Positions 31,898-43,963 of a stretch of 64,000 nucleotides of DNA are shown piece after piece. Source of the DNA: Amphiduros pacificus (taxonomy: Eukaryota > Annelida > Polychaeta > Phyllodocida > Hesionidae); contig OX439009.1 of assembly GCA_949316495.1 (NCBI GenBank), forward strand, positions 14,430,201-14,494,200, in the 5' to 3' direction. The first letter of the stretch is position 1; the number at the start of each line of letters is the position of its first letter. The notes beneath the pieces are model-generated. The model was not told where the DNA came from, did no database searches, and saw only the letters and a program-made list of their open reading frames with translations. A program made the position numbers and the translations under genes.

Positions 31898-32264
31898 TGG
31901 CCCGTGGCCTCTCTGACGCTGACCATAATACAAGTGATATTATTAACAATGAGCTTTGAAATATAAGTGAGAGGCTTGCCTGTAATACGGTTTCATGGAA
32001 TGTTCAAAATTATAAGTATATGATCTTTAACCAACCTCAGGAAAAAGAATAAATGAATTAATTCAGGTCATTGGCACAGGTGCGATAAAAGTGTCCGGTT
32101 AAAATTCATTTCGTTTAAGTTTTACTGCTATTTTACATATTTGCTCTGGAATTTATATAGTGATTCAGGGAATCTGCATAACAATAAGATAATCTAGCTT
32201 AATTTTATTTGAAAGTGCTCGAAAAATGAAGTCCTAATTTAAAAAAATAAAATTAACCAATCAG

Positions 32265-32573
32265 TTTGTTTTGTTTGTTTGTTTGGGGTTTTACATCACT
32301 TTCAACATTTTTTCAGTCATTTTGTGATGATACCTACTTGTAGCAGATATAGTGCTGCCTCACTGAATTGTCATGTCGCAGGTCCTTGACATGACAACCC
32401 ACCCGGTCACAGATTTACAAGGACAACGGGTTAACCCTTTAGGCACGGGCCTCAGCTCATATGGGAGATTGTATCATGAGTTCAATCTCGGCATGGCCGG
32501 GGTTCGAACCCATGACCTTTGGATCACCAGAGGAAATGGTGCTAACAAGCTGGCGCTCTAACCAACTGCGCCT
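32265..32573 (-). mobile_element. Complete tRNA-derived SINE, 309 bp, with 12-bp target duplication
   Basis: On the - strand the element starts GGCGCAGTTGGTTAGAGC (A-box), has GGGTTCGAACCC (B-box), a central core, then a 3' domain ending GTGATGTAAAACCCC and an (AAAC)n-like tail. Direct repeats ttaaccaatcag at 32253-32264 and 32574-32585 flank it exactly. The 3' domain resembles the conserved domain known from mollusc SINEs (RUDI / Nin-type), from memory rather than from a search. The core also occurs at 49557-49745. Confidence 0.85.
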
Positions 32574-32775
32574 TTAACCAATCAGAGAAAGAGAAAAATC
32601 ACAAAATATGTCAATAAAAGGAACAGATTGTCGGCAGCCACACACCCCGGACAGTCTGGATTCTTTCGACTTGGTTTTTCTAACACATCATAATGTATAA
32701 TTGGGCAAAATATCAGAATTGGCATTTGTTTGATATTATTTCATCTTTTGCAACACATCAAATAGGGATTATATT

Positions 32776-32991
32776 GTGGCCATAGTAAAATTCATTCCCA
32801 ACAAAGCAAAGATATTAAAATCCATACCAAAAATCATAAAGGATCTGCATAATTGCATAGAGAGAAGTGGATATAGTAGCTACAGATGGTCACACAGAAA
32901 CAGATTAGAAGAGGAGGAACCTGATGTGGTGGATGATCATGGGCACACAGAGATGGAAAGTACTCTTGCAGTGAGAAGTGAAGGTAACTGT
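32776..32991 (+). CDS. Weak candidate exon, unidentified
   Basis: An open frame ends in an acidic stretch (RLEEEEPDVVDDHGHTEMES) and meets a donor-like GAAG/GTAACT near 32991. There is no recognisable domain and the acceptor is uncertain. It could be an exon of a + strand gene that also uses 35182-35396, but the splice phases I tried do not match. Confidence 0.2.
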
Positions 32992-33029
32992 CTCTGACTA
33001 TATTAATGTACTGAACTGAAGACAGATAT

Positions 33030-33660
33030 TGTTACGTATGGTTTGTAACCCTACTAGCGTATGGGGAATGTCTCCGCCGTTGGGGGACGTGGACAGAAAT
33101 CAGGCATATGATACTCGCTGGCTGTGAACGAGGCCTTAACCCAGCTATCCTATCTACCTATGTGAGTTGGGAGGTAATAAGGACTGCAGACACAGAGTAT
33201 ACAATGCACAAGGATCTCCTTTATTCGGTGCTGTATACACTAGTCCGGCTAGGTCGGCATGGCAAAGAGCGAGGCATATGGAATACCTGAATGCATGATA
33301 CTGATAAAGTCCTGAGAATGCATAAAACACCCAAGTCTATACAAGTGTGGCTGTCACGATGCTGAGTGTCGTGGATCTTCTAGGCAAGTGGATTCTGCTC
33401 CCTGAGTAGCGATTTCGGGGCCTTTTTAAGGAAAACTGAGCATCTGTGTGAGGGCTGTCTTCTTCATCTTCGGGGTTGCGCATGTCCTGCCTGCGTGGCT
33501 TGGAGGATCACGTCATCTCTGTTCGGGGTGAGTAATGCATCTCCTCGGCCTGCTTGTTGGCCTTATGTAGCACTCAGTAACCTATATGGTTTCTTGCCAA
33601 AGATCGTGATTGTCTATATTTGTTTGTAAGAGTCTATAGGTAGGTAATCTATATCCTACA
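33030..33660. mobile_element. Probable solo LTR of an LTR retrotransposon (fossil)
   Basis: A 631-bp block, more GC-rich than its surroundings, starts TGTTACG and ends CCTACA, so it has the canonical TG...CA ends. It is flanked by ATAT on both sides (33026-33029 and 33661-33664). No internal region is attached. The start resembles Gypsy-type LTRs. Only one copy lies in the window, so the call rests on its ends and composition. Confidence 0.4.
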
Positions 33661-34387
33661 ATATTTGGTGTGTTTATAAAGAAATAATCTTTTCATATCT
33701 GTTCTGTTTGGTGGTTAATAGTGATACATTTTGAATACTAGTCTGTTTTTAATATGCAATCAATCCTTTCAGTCACGCATTCCATGAGAAAGAGCGGTTT
33801 AATCATTCTGTTTATTTCACATTTAAAGGCCACATGTAAAACGATGACTAAAACTTCAAAGCCAATTTGATCAGTTACACACTTTATGCTATCAAGATTC
33901 AGCCAGTGAATAACCCTATTTCCAAAAGGTAACTATATATTGTCCATAACTATTAATTGCATAGACTACTTCCAACAGTAATAACATTGCTAATGAAATT
34001 TAGTTTTACTGGTATATTCGCATGTACATGAATGCATGCTGTTTAGGCGTCTTAAGAACCTTTTTGTCTTTGATGATGGTCGAACAATTATTTTACAAAA
34101 TGAACATTACCTACTAGTGGATCCTGTCATCATTGTTGAAAAGTGTCTGTTTTTGAAAGGTGTTGGTGAAATACAGTAGAAATGGTCTGTATCTAAAGTA
34201 TCATAATCCCATGGGTTTTCTTCATATTCTAACATGATATGCATGCTTTCATTAGAAATGGAAATGTTGATTCAAAGTTTTTAAGGTACGTGTAAGTCTG
34301 TTATTGTCAAAATCTTTATTTGATAGTTATTATAAAATGTTGTCTTTTAAAATATATAATTACAATTTGTCACCAGTGGATTTTGAA

Positions 34388-34495
34388 TAATGAAGAACTC
34401 ATCTTGCGATTGTGCAAAAGGATGGTCATGCACTAGTGTGGTGTTGGTTATTGGCATGCAATGACAAACAGCAAAAAGAAAAGATAAAAATTTGA
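34388..34495. repeat. ~105-bp dispersed repeat, copy 1
   Basis: The block starting ataatgaagaactcatcttg matches 47467-47563 with about 8 differences and a small indel. The copies end next to different elements, a TA-flanked transposon here and a 46-bp palindrome there. Confidence 0.75.
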
Positions 34496-34509
34496 TTGAT
34501 ATATATATA

Positions 34510-35146
34510 CCGTATTATCCCTAATAGCCGTCCTTTCCCTAATTACCGCCCCCTCCTGTCTACAGACCAAGCCTTGGTGGCTGGGGTAGTGGAGCAGCAG
34601 ACTTACAATCCACAGGGGTTTGCTATCTCAGTAATTAATATGTAAACAGTACTCACAGCTTCACTTGCAATACTCATGCAAACATATCAAAGAAAACACA
34701 CTCCTTACTGTTTTCCACAAACACCTATCTAATATTTCTCAATTGATGTTACACTGTAATTAACTCCCCATGTTACATCAAGGTGTAAGATCTGACACCT
34801 GAATGCTGAGTGAGGGTCACATATGGGTCACAGTATGGTGCCCAGTAGCACACCCAAGACTTAATTGGTTAATTACCCTACAGGCATGTGGTCAAGTGGG
34901 GGAACCACAGGGCTCAACACTGATGTTAAAAGATTGTCATTTTCAATATTTAACATACTTAGTTGTTACCATCAAACTATTCTTCAAGTGCAACAAGATG
35001 TGGCCATTCAGTTACTAAACATCTATTGTGAATCTGAAAAACAGTCAATTTTGAACCTTGGTCTTGGCATGTCAGCCAGTCACATATTAGTGGCCCCCTC
35101 AGAGGCAATGCTTCCGCCCCCAGGGCAGCAATTAGGGATAATATGG
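34510..35146. mobile_element. TA-flanked DNA transposon (Tc1/mariner-like), 637 bp, non-autonomous
   Basis: Terminal inverted repeats CCGTATTATCCCTAAT (left) and its complement at the right end differ at one position, and both are bordered by TA. TA duplication and CCGTATT-type ends suggest the pogo/Tc1-mariner group. No transposase is visible. Confidence 0.6.
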
Positions 35147-35181
35147 TATATATTCAAACGCTGTGCCTTTTCTGGTTATAG

Positions 35182-35396
35182 TGATATATTCCCTGACATC
35201 CTGGTGGTTGATGGGGAAGATATCTATATCAGTGAAGACCAAGCTGCTTTTGATGATATTGGTGGTGGTGATGAAGTGGGAATCATAGTATCAAATGTGA
35301 ATGCAGAACTGGCAGGTAGTGTTGATGTCAGCAGTGATGATGGTCAAGGTCATAGAAGCCTTACGACCAATAATAGTGCAGTTGGCACAAATAAAG
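35182..35396 (+). CDS. Weak candidate exon, acidic, unidentified
   Basis: Acceptor-like GGTTATAG, an open frame with acidic content (VVDGEDIYISEDQAAFDDIG), and a good donor AAAG/GTAAAT at 35397. No family recognised. It lies just right of the TA-flanked transposon. A downstream partner could be the 37811-37956 segment, whose phase would fit. Confidence 0.22.
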
Positions 35397-35513
35397 GTAA
35401 ATCTAGCTTTATTTATTATAAATAATTCTATTTATTTTATAGAAAAGAAACAGTGTTGCATTCTGTGAGTGACGATTTTACTGTCCATCCCTTGTAATGA
35501 AATATTAAACTGG

Positions 35514-35650
35514 CAATGGGTGGGAGTTAAGCTCAGCAGCAGCACACTGAACTTCCAACCTCTAGGTCATGGGTTTGATCCCCAGTTCTAGCTGCTGTCC
35601 TAATTAGCCTTCCCTTGGCATAAACACAGGACATTAGGCCCATTCATGTT
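35514..35650 (+). mobile_element. tRNA-headed SINE fragment, different head
   Basis: The + strand has GTTAAGCTCAGCAGCAGCAC (A-box-like) and GGGTTTGATCCCC (B-box) 50 bp apart, as in a tRNA-derived SINE. No 3' domain like those of the other SINEs was seen. Confidence 0.45.
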
Positions 35651-36558
35651 ATTTTAATATATATATATATATAGGTGAACACAAGATTCACCAAAGAAAA
35701 CAAATTTGGCCCCCAATTATGCACTTCTAGTGCTAGGCCATCTTAAAGAGAAAATGCATGCAACACTCACTGAATCTCATGATGAGACATATGCCACAAT
35801 AATATAGGAATCATATAAAAGGTTCATCATATGGGGGACATCAGAGAATTAAATGGCATGGATCAGAATTTACAATGGAATGACATTAAACACACGAAAA
35901 AAACCTTTAACTTGACACACACATACATTACTCTGCAAAAGACCTTGATATTCAGTTTAAAGTAAAGAGGTTCCGGAAAAATAGAAACATTTTACTAAAT
36001 TGAAATGGTCATCTTCGTAGATTTTTTGGAAATTGACCTCAAATTCGGGTTCTGGAATCTGTGATTTTTTGTTCAACTGCATATTTTGAAAACATAAAGA
36101 AATAATAAATTCATAACAAGAAGCTTGGGTCTCTAGGTTATCTAGCTTTACAAAATGGCATGTCATCATATTCAACACCTGAAAATGAAATGTTTAATAA
36201 CTCAAAAATTAGCATGGTGGCCTCATGTTTTTATTGATCTATAGCGTTGCCAGCAATTGGGAAATATATATTTCAAAATGGTATGGATTTCAATATTTAT
36301 AGTAAACTAATGTAAAATTGCTCTAATTTGAGGATCATTTCTGAGAAAACCAAGATCGTGACATTTTTTAAAAAATTTGGACTGACTGTCCATAGAGCAA
36401 ACTACATCAGCGTTTATTGAACATTGAACACTTGAAACCTTACTGCATGAGTCAGTCCGGATAATTTTCAATGATGAGGGATTCCAGGAATGTCCCAAAT
36501 AGATTAGAAAATATTTGTAATTTCACATTTCCTCATGAAATGGAGGTCAATCAATCGC

Positions 36559-36566
36559 TATATAAG
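36559..36566 (+). promoter_or_regulatory. TATA box, tectonin A
   Basis: TATATAAG, conserved in copy B at 50565-50572, about 235 bp before the leader-exon donor. The expected transcription start, about 30 bp on, falls in the first 74-bp repeat. Confidence 0.6.
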
Positions 36567-36571
36567 ATGAA

Positions 36572-36793
36572 GAGGAAACACCCCAATCACTGACAGAAGA
36601 AGTCTCAGTTGGACTGATATAGTGTGAATATTTTGATCTCTTGCTGAGGAAACGCCCCAATCACTGGCAGAAGAAGTCTCAGTTGGACTGATATAGTGTG
36701 AATATTTTGATCTCTTGCTGAGGAAACGCCCAAATCACTGGCAGAAGAAGTCTCAGTTGGACTGATATAGTGTGAACATTTTGATCTCTTGCT
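36572..36793 (+). repeat. 74-bp tandem repeat in the tectonin A leader, three copies
   Basis: Units at 36572, 36646 and 36720 start gaggaaac and include aagaagtctcagttggactg. Copy B has only two units. The repeat contains no ATG, so it adds leader length without upstream reading frames. Confidence 0.95.
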
Positions 36794-36801
36794 GACTACA
36801 G
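36590..36801 (+). other. Non-coding leader exon, tectonin A (inferred)
   Basis: Inferred from the TATA box, the perfect donor CTACAG/GTAAGT at 36801/36802, and the acceptor TTTTTCAG/G at 38125/38126 ten bases before the tectonin ATG. All three signals are conserved in copy B. The intron is 1324 bp here against 286 bp in B. The start position is approximate. Confidence 0.6.
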
Positions 36802-37810
36802 GTAAGTTATGTTATGTCAGTGCATTCTATCATTTAACTAGGCCCATCTTGACATTCATCAGCGATAATGAGTGACATAGCGCATGTAACAGGTTTATAG
36901 CAGTGGGATGAGCAGACGTACAGAATGCACCCTGCAGAGCACTTTCAGTGACATGTAATATTGGCCGTGTTCAACTTCACTAACTTTCTCATATTATTGA
37001 GAAAAATCAAATACATGAATTATTTTAGAAATACATCAGCTACTAAATGTTATGACCCAATTGACTCTACATTCAATATATTTTTTATTATATTTTTTTC
37101 AATAATTTCTATTCATGACTAATTTTCTCATATTTTTCAAGGAATATTTCTTCTTTTTTAGGTATTATTATGATAAGAGCAACTTATTGCTGATTATTTT
37201 CTGAAATTAGATTAATATTTAATTTATCTAATACCTAAAAAATAAATGTGAGGTCAAATTAAAGTCCGTCAATTTGTCGCTTTTGTAACCCTACCGATTT
37301 AAGCTATTTTTAATCATTTTAGCTTCATAATAAATCTTGAAATTGACAGACTTTTTTTTCAATTTCTTTTTAGTATTGATGTGTTTATCTGTGCAGTATT
37401 CTATATATTTTCATAAACTAACCCCCAATACAGTCATTAACGACCTTTCCTTAATTATGATATGTTGATTTTTTAAAAGTGTTTCAAAAGGCACATGTTC
37501 TGAACTGCCTTAATTCCTTAACTTATGTTTTTTTCTATTACTGAGACTGAAATGGTATATATTTATCATGATGTTTACATCTGTCCATTGTCCAGATATA
37601 TGGTGATAGATGAATTATTAATTATAAAAGAAATTTATGTGAATGTAATGATCAATGGAGACGTTCTGATATGTGTTAGTAGGTACAAAATGAAAGGTCA
37701 TGATGTGGTGTGTGTGCTATAATATAAATAGGATAGTTACGTAATGTTATTTAGAGCCTTGTGTACCTGTCAGAGTACATGGGGAAGTGCCACTGTTCAC
37801 CTGGAAATAG

Positions 37811-37956
37811 ATCTAAAAACATGTAAGCCGCCAAATAAAAAGAGTAAGCAAAATAGCCATGAAATGATCCTGAATTTTAACAGCATTGCAGACCTAAATA
37901 TGTCGCTCAAGGAAAATATAGCTCAGGAAATGGGGATGAGCCAGAAAATGAAGTGA
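37811..37956 (+). CDS. Weak candidate terminal exon inside the tectonin A intron
   Basis: A lysine-rich open frame ends at 37956 (residues such as LNFNSIADLNMSLKENIAQE) and is followed by AATAAA at 38046-38051. It lies in the part of the intron absent from copy B. The acceptor GGAAATAG is weak. Unrecognised; it could be an alternative last exon of an upstream gene, or chance. Confidence 0.2.
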
Positions 37957-38135
37957 TCATCATGTTGATATTCAGATCAATTTTCATGTGTCAAAACATG
38001 CACCAGCCAATCGTATTCTTGGTTATCATGACACTTTATTGTGGTAATAAAACAAATATATATTGTACCTCAAGATATCATAATATGTAAAAGTTCTGTA
38101 ATACATAACAAAACATATTTTTCAGGCATTCCAAT

Positions 38136-38909
38136 ATGAGCTTTATTGGTCAAACTTGGGAAAGGGTGAATGGAGGCTTGAAATGGGTGTGTTCTGGTCA
38201 TTGTGGAGTCTGGGGAGTGAATGATAAAGACGACATCTACTTCAGAGAGAACACCCACGGGAACTCCTCTATTACAGGCCCTCAATGGATCCATTTGGAT
38301 GGAAAAGCAAAGCAAATCAGTAGTGGCTTTGGTAATATGGTTTGGTGTGTCGACAAGGAGGACAATATATATCATCGTGCCAATATTACACATCACAACC
38401 CTCATGGCTCTCATTGGGTGCAAGTGGAAGGAAAGGCAAAGCAAATCACTGTCAATGCCGCTACCAATTCAGTCTGGATAGTTAACGACAATGACAGAAT
38501 ATACAGAAGGGTGAACTTGGCAGAGTCTCAAGGTGGTTCTGACTGGGAGGAAATGGACGGCACTTTGAAGCATATTTCATCTGGCCGCAGTGGAGTATGG
38601 GGCGTCAATTCCGCCAACCAAGTCTACTATCGATGCGGAACCAGTATCTATGATGGTGGGGATGAAAAAGGGGATGACTGGGTGAGAGTCAATGGTTCCT
38701 TAAAGAACATCACCTCTGGCAACGGTATAGTTTGGGGAGTTAACGACAAGGATGATATATATTATCGGGAAGATATTACTCCAGATAATCCTAAAGGAAC
38801 AGATTGGGTAAAGGTTGGGGGATCTTTGATGCAGGTCTCTGTAGACACCCTCACTAATATTGTCTGGGGCGTCAATGCCGATCGTCGCGTCTACAAACGT
38901 GTCATGTAA
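38136..38909 (+). CDS. Tectonin-repeat lectin A, six-bladed propeller, 257 residues
   Basis: Six tectonin repeats fill the protein. Blade-starting Trp residues are at 8, 51, 94, 137, 182 and 224 (spacing 42-45), each followed by a G-x-hK-x-hS/T segment and a VWGVN...IYxR strand. Tectonin propellers such as tachylectin-1 and fish egg lectin bind lipopolysaccharide or carbohydrate and act in innate defence or on egg surfaces; that role is inferred here from family. There is no signal peptide or membrane segment, so export would be non-classical or the protein is cytosolic. The single coding exon starts 10 bp after a strong acceptor; the ATG is the first in the predicted transcript. The paralogue at 51030-51803 is about 84% identical in protein, while the flanks are far more similar. 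Confidence 0.95.
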   Translation: MSFIGQTWERVNGGLKWVCSGHCGVWGVNDKDDIYFRENTHGNSSITGPQWIHLDGKAKQISSGFGNMVWCVDKEDNIYHRANITHHNPHGSHWVQVEGKAKQITVNAATNSVWIVNDNDRIYRRVNLAESQGGSDWEEMDGTLKHISSGRSGVWGVNSANQVYYRCGTSIYDGGDEKGDDWVRVNGSLKNITSGNGIVWGVNDKDDIYYREDITPDNPKGTDWVKVGGSLMQVSVDTLTNIVWGVNADRRVYKRVM

Positions 38910-40690
38910 ACCAGATGACCACTGCCTGTCAGGCCATGGGCCCTTTGTTTATCAACTTTAGTACTTGCACAGCTTGACTTGCATTATCACAAAGGATTTT
39001 GACCATAACACAATAGGTTTGAATGCTTTCACAGCTATGCCGAATTCAACTCTTTAATCTCTGATGCTGGTTCCATACCAGAGACACATGTTTGGTATTT
39101 CTGTCTGAGGGAATAACACTTAACGTTTCCTTGTTTCTCTATTCAGTATTATCAGGTAAAACATTTCATTTAACGAACATTATATATTGAAGCAATAATA
39201 ATGATATTATTTAACTAAGATCATCTAAATTGATTGTTTTATTTACTTTTAAAAACTTAAACAATTGAGAATATGAAGCTAGCTTTGTAGTGCCATTCAA
39301 AATGTTTTTCTTTATACTTATTTCTCACTGAAAATTGCATAAATAGAAACATCTGAAATCTGTTTCTTATCATTTCTATTACCCATTGATATATTGCCTA
39401 GTAATATCAAAGGTATCGGAATAACATAATTCTGACAGTATTTGAAATACGCTACTCATATTATAATAAATTATTATGGTTTATACATATCGCTTTGCCA
39501 AATTTACTGGCAAAAGAATCCATGTGTACATAGTTTTAGAGCCCAAACTCTACTCAGAGTAAAGCTTTCCGGAGAGAAAAACACACATGGACTCTGTAAT
39601 ACTAGATTTTCAGTCAGATAGCAATTAACAATATGTTTATTCTCAATCTATCCTTGCTGTGAGCTAAATAGTTGTACAGGTTCAAGAGAAAAGTTATTTT
39701 TTAGTTTGGCAGCCAAGATCAAATGTTGCAATTAAACGTATTCAAAATATTTATAAAATTGTTTTTAAAAAATTGTATTACTTCTCGCACTAATGTATAG
39801 TTAGATCTTGGAGTAATAGGTATGGAGGAGTGATGTTGCAAGATTAAAAGGGACAAGATGAGACCGTTTTCACAAAATTCTTCTTCAAGCCAGTTTGCCT
39901 CACAAAAACTACGATTTAAAGCTGAAATGTTCTCTTTGTTTCACTGATTATGAAGGTATAAACTTAATTTCTCAGCTCCAAGTTTAGACGATTTCATGAA
40001 AAGATTTATACATTCATATCACAGTTATGAAAATGAATAAAACATTCCTGTTACAACCCCAAATAGTGAGGAAACCTGTTGTATTGTTATTTTCTCTTTC
40101 CAGTTTGTCTCTAGTTAGCGAATATATTAGCAGTTTAGAAAAATATACCATGATTATCAGTGAAAAAAAAAATCTTTGATTTATTATATCCCTTGGTGTC
40201 GTTTTAGATAAACAGACTTATGTAATCTTATGTAATCTTATTTAAAATCAAGAAAATGAAAAATAAATAAGGAATTAATAAATGCTGTGTTATAAGAAAT
40301 ACTTTGTTTTAAAAGTTTTTAAAAAGTAATATGGATAGTGAAAAACCAGAACACCCAATGTAACTCACAATTGTTGATCTAAGATGACTGTCCTCACCAC
40401 ACCTGATAAAAAATAGCTGAAATATTGGTTGAAATTCAAACCAGTTAAAGTTAAAATATGATAAATGACTTATATTTTATTATTATTCATCTTATAGTTG
40501 CATGGGATCATCATTTACTCAATATGTTCACGCACTGTGTGATATAATTCACCCAGTGAAATATAATGGGATAATCAAAAATATCAAGATTTCAACAACC
40601 AAAACACACCATAATACAAGCCTAACACCCTTAAAAATAATTAAGCCAATTTCCTTTGGTAAAACAATGACTCTCAGAATTGGTATGGAT
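38910..40690. other. 3' flank of tectonin A, non-coding
   Basis: Almost identical to 51804-53615. Possible poly(A) hexamers occur near 39465 and 40037; which one is used cannot be told. Confidence 0.5.
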
Positions 40691-41325
40691 TAAAAACTTA
40701 TAGATGTGAATGAATGATAAGTGTAAATTTTAAAACAAACAGTGACAAATAACATTAAAACAATGAATCAAGTTACATGTGAACATATTTAAAAGACCCT
40801 AAATCATGGTGAGTGTGGTGTTGATACTAGGTAGATGCTAGGCTGGCAATTTCCAGCCCAACATTGATTAAACACCATGCAGCCATAATCAAGCTTTGAT
40901 CTTACTAGTGCTTGGTATAAATGTAAAAAAAATAGTGCGATCAGCTCCTCAAACAGTATGTGCCACAAACAGTATGTTTTAGGCATTTCTTTTTCACATA
41001 CTTAATATGTGAAATGAACGAAAGCTTCCCATTGAATATCAAACCAAGAAATTTAGTTTCTTGGACAACAGGGATCTTAAGCTGTCCCAAGAACAAGTCA
41101 GAACCTGGGTGCACCCCACGTTTATGACAGAAATGCATGCACACTGTTTTCTTTAATGAAAACTTGAAAACAATTTCATCTGCCCAGTCATGGATTCTGT
41201 TAAGGCGTTGCTGCAATTGTCTCTCAATGGTAAACATATTTGTTGATTTGTAACATAAGTTAAAATCATCAACAAAGAGAGAACAATTAGTTCCAGGTCT
41301 AATACAGTTCGCAATACTATTAATT
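40691..41325 (-). mobile_element. LINE reverse-transcriptase fragment in duplication copy A
   Basis: The - strand carries the polymerase catalytic FVDD box (41265-41276), then the thumb with ERQLQQRLNRIHDWADEIVF and KFLGLIFNGKLSFISHIKY. A rearranged stretch near 40960 breaks the frame compared with copy B. Jockey/CR1-like. It is present in both duplication copies, so it predates the duplication. Confidence 0.8.
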
Positions 41326-42380
41326 TTTAGTTATCAAGGCTAGGAAAGGTGAATACATTATTTTACATTAATTTATGCAGTTTTCTAGTAGGGGATCTAT
41401 TGTAATATAAAACCTTGTTGTGGGGTGTATATGTATCTCAAACATCAGAACGGGGTGCTCTATATAGAGAAACCAGCACTCAGAAAAAAAAGAAAATAGT
41501 ATCAGAGTAGCACCATAACCTGCAGTTCCCTTTCACTGATAATTTCACAATTGAGTGTCTTCGTCAGAGATGTAAGTACTTAAGGTTATGAAAAACAATA
41601 GGACCTCAACCTTTGGTCCTGGTATTTTAAGATCCTAGGAAACAGATAAATACTCTATAGGAACTGGATAGTAACTGGACCTTAAAGACTAGACTAAACT
41701 CTAGACTAGACTAGACTAAAGACTAGTTAAACTCCGACAAGGGGTAGGGAGATACTCACAGGGGATATCATGTTGCTTGTAACATTATTATGCAATAAAG
41801 TGAATTGAATTGAAAAGGATTACAGTATTTCCGTTAGTTGATGTAATTTATTAGTAATGGAGGCATCTTTAATCATGGTAAATGTTATATTTTTCCCTAT
41901 TTATTTCATTATTATATTGCCTAGTCTAATTTTTGTGTACTAATGAAAAACTCCTTATCATGAAGTAAACATGCAGAACATGTTAAGTTTCATATAAGAG
42001 CGTTTTAAGCTGAACATTCCTATAAGCATGTGTAATTGTAGAACTGCCCACACCAGATTTGTTATTGTAGATGCACATGCACCAGATTTAGCATGGGAAG
42101 AAAGAGAAATGTAGAGGCTTTGAAGGGAAGAAATAATAATAGAAGGCTGAGAAAGTCTCAGGAGGGCAGACCTAAATGTGCATGGAAAGAATCCAGACCC
42201 CTAAACATTCTCAGATAGTTGAACACAGTGCAGAATCTGACACTGACTCACACCCATCACTACAGCCATTTATGGACACTGAACCCGAATCTGTCTTTGA
42301 TAACATTCATGGGAGAGAAAAGGACCAACACTACCCCACCCCTAAAAATGATTAAACAGGCCAATTTCTTTTAAAAAGGG
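41326..42380. other. Non-coding, with a probable + strand retroelement tail
   Basis: Near 41790-41815 the sequence gcaataaagtgaattgaatt looks like a LINE 3' end (poly(A) signal plus short repeat tail). No coding part was recognised. Duplicated at 54270-55325. Confidence 0.45.
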
Positions 42381-42569
42381 TTAAAGCAAGGCGGCATCAA
42401 CTGCGTCGAATAATTCTTTTAAACTTTCAACCTGAAAATATTGATGTCTAATGTCATCAAAGTCAACAAAGTCAAGCATGATGTGTGTCAAAGGGGTTTG
42501 ACAGGAAACACATTCAGGCTGATCTTCACCTTTTAACAAGTAACCATGTGTTAATTGACTGTGTCCTAT
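42381..42569 (-). mobile_element. LINE C-terminal zinc-finger-like fragment, copy A
   Basis: The - strand reads IGHSQLTHGYLLKGEDQPEC then VSCQTPLTHIMLDF and ends with a stop at 42381-42383. This is the THGYLL...C..C...H region at the end of many non-LTR polymerases. In copy B the same fragment is split by a 534-bp insertion. Confidence 0.7.
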
Positions 42570-43351
42570 TCAAATACATGTTAACACCGCTTATTCACGA
42601 CATACTTTACGGCATGAGTTATGATTTTGTAGGTTTTATACTGTGAAGCTTGTTATTCACAGTTTCATCCCACTCACAACGCGTCCACTCACATTGCTAC
42701 TTATCTAAGCATGAATATGTTTTCTATATTCAGTATGTGGGATGCCTAAATCTATTCTAATTTTATCAATGGCTGCTTTTGCTATGGTATCAGCTGAACA
42801 GCTGCTTCTTGAATAAAAAACACAAATAACAGTTAACAGTTGCCGTTAAACATCAAAAGCTGACATATTTGCAGCTTGAGAAGGGCACGATCACCATGCA
42901 AGTTGAAGCCAAATCGGGAAGAGTTAGTATGTGTGACAGATCCCCCGTTGAGTATCTTGTGATCAGCAATGGGGATCTCACACACACCAACACTGACAAG
43001 TTTGTTTTTTTAATCTTTAAGTGCTGAGGTTGGGAAATTAAAAGAATAATGAGAATTACCACAAGCCGATTGGAGCAGACTGGGTCTATCAAATCCTCCC
43101 GTCTAGATGAATTAACATGAACAAGGACCAAAGAGACATGGTGCAGTGGCTAGATACTCGAGATCACACCACCACACTGACATGGGGCACATTCCAGCAA
43201 ACAGGATGCTCTTTAAGTCGCAATGACACAATGGGGGGTTGTTGGGTCTCTTCATTTCATCCCCCAACCCACAGGGGATATTGAGCAGCAATATGTCAGT
43301 GTCTATCTTGCACCCAACTTAAATAATGTGTTTTTACATAACTATGCAGTC

Positions 43352-43432
43352 AAAATGGTGTTTTACGACCCTTTCAGCAACTATGGCCAGACCAGGTCAA
43401 CTTTCCAGACTTTTAACCAGACTATGCAGTCA
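43352..43432 (-). mobile_element. SINE 3'-domain fragment, copy A
   Basis: aatggtgttttacgaccctt and the following 60 bp match the 3' half of the complete SINE at 48516-48716. The head is missing. The same fragment occurs at 56810-56892 in copy B, so it is older than the duplication. Confidence 0.65.
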
Positions 43433-43613
43433 AACACACCACAGAAGTTACTTAGATACAATCCTTTAGAAACAAAGACATCATGGGTTAGAATGGGTTA
43501 CCATTTGGAATATCAAAATTCATAATGTGAAAGGCAATTTTGACAAAACATACTATTAACATTGTGATCTATCTCATTTTCTGTATGTTAGTGATTGACA
43601 TGAGAGCAGTCAC

Positions 43614-43963
43614 AACTAACCATACATGAAGGACTCAGTGCAGAATGAATAGTCACAACCATCCATGCAGGAACAACTTGGTGCAGAATGATCAATCATC
43701 GATGCCATAAAACCTCAGTGCAGAATGAATAGTCACAACCAACCATGCAGGAACAACGTGGTGCAGAATGAGTAGCTCGTTTATCATATGAGCAATCATC
43801 CATGCCAGAAAACCTCAGTGCAGAATGAATAGTCACAAACCATCCATGCAGGACCAACTTGGTGCAGAATGATCAATCATCGATGCCATAAAACCTCAGT
43901 GCAGAATGAATAGTCACAACCATCCATGCAGGACCAACTTGTTGCAGAATGAGTAGCTCGAAA
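43614..43963. repeat. ~80-bp minisatellite, four copies (duplication copy A)
   Basis: Units contain ctcagtgcagaatgaatagt and catgcaggaacaacttggtg. Four copies against fifteen at the matching place in copy B. Confidence 0.9.

Noticed and set aside
35510-35650. Functional tRNA gene
   Set aside because: A- and B-box-like sequences are present but the cloverleaf stems do not pair; SINE head is a better explanation.
38070-38444. 124-codon antisense frame over tectonin A
   Set aside because: Shadow of the tectonin coding sequence; the matching frame in copy B is broken off at a different length.
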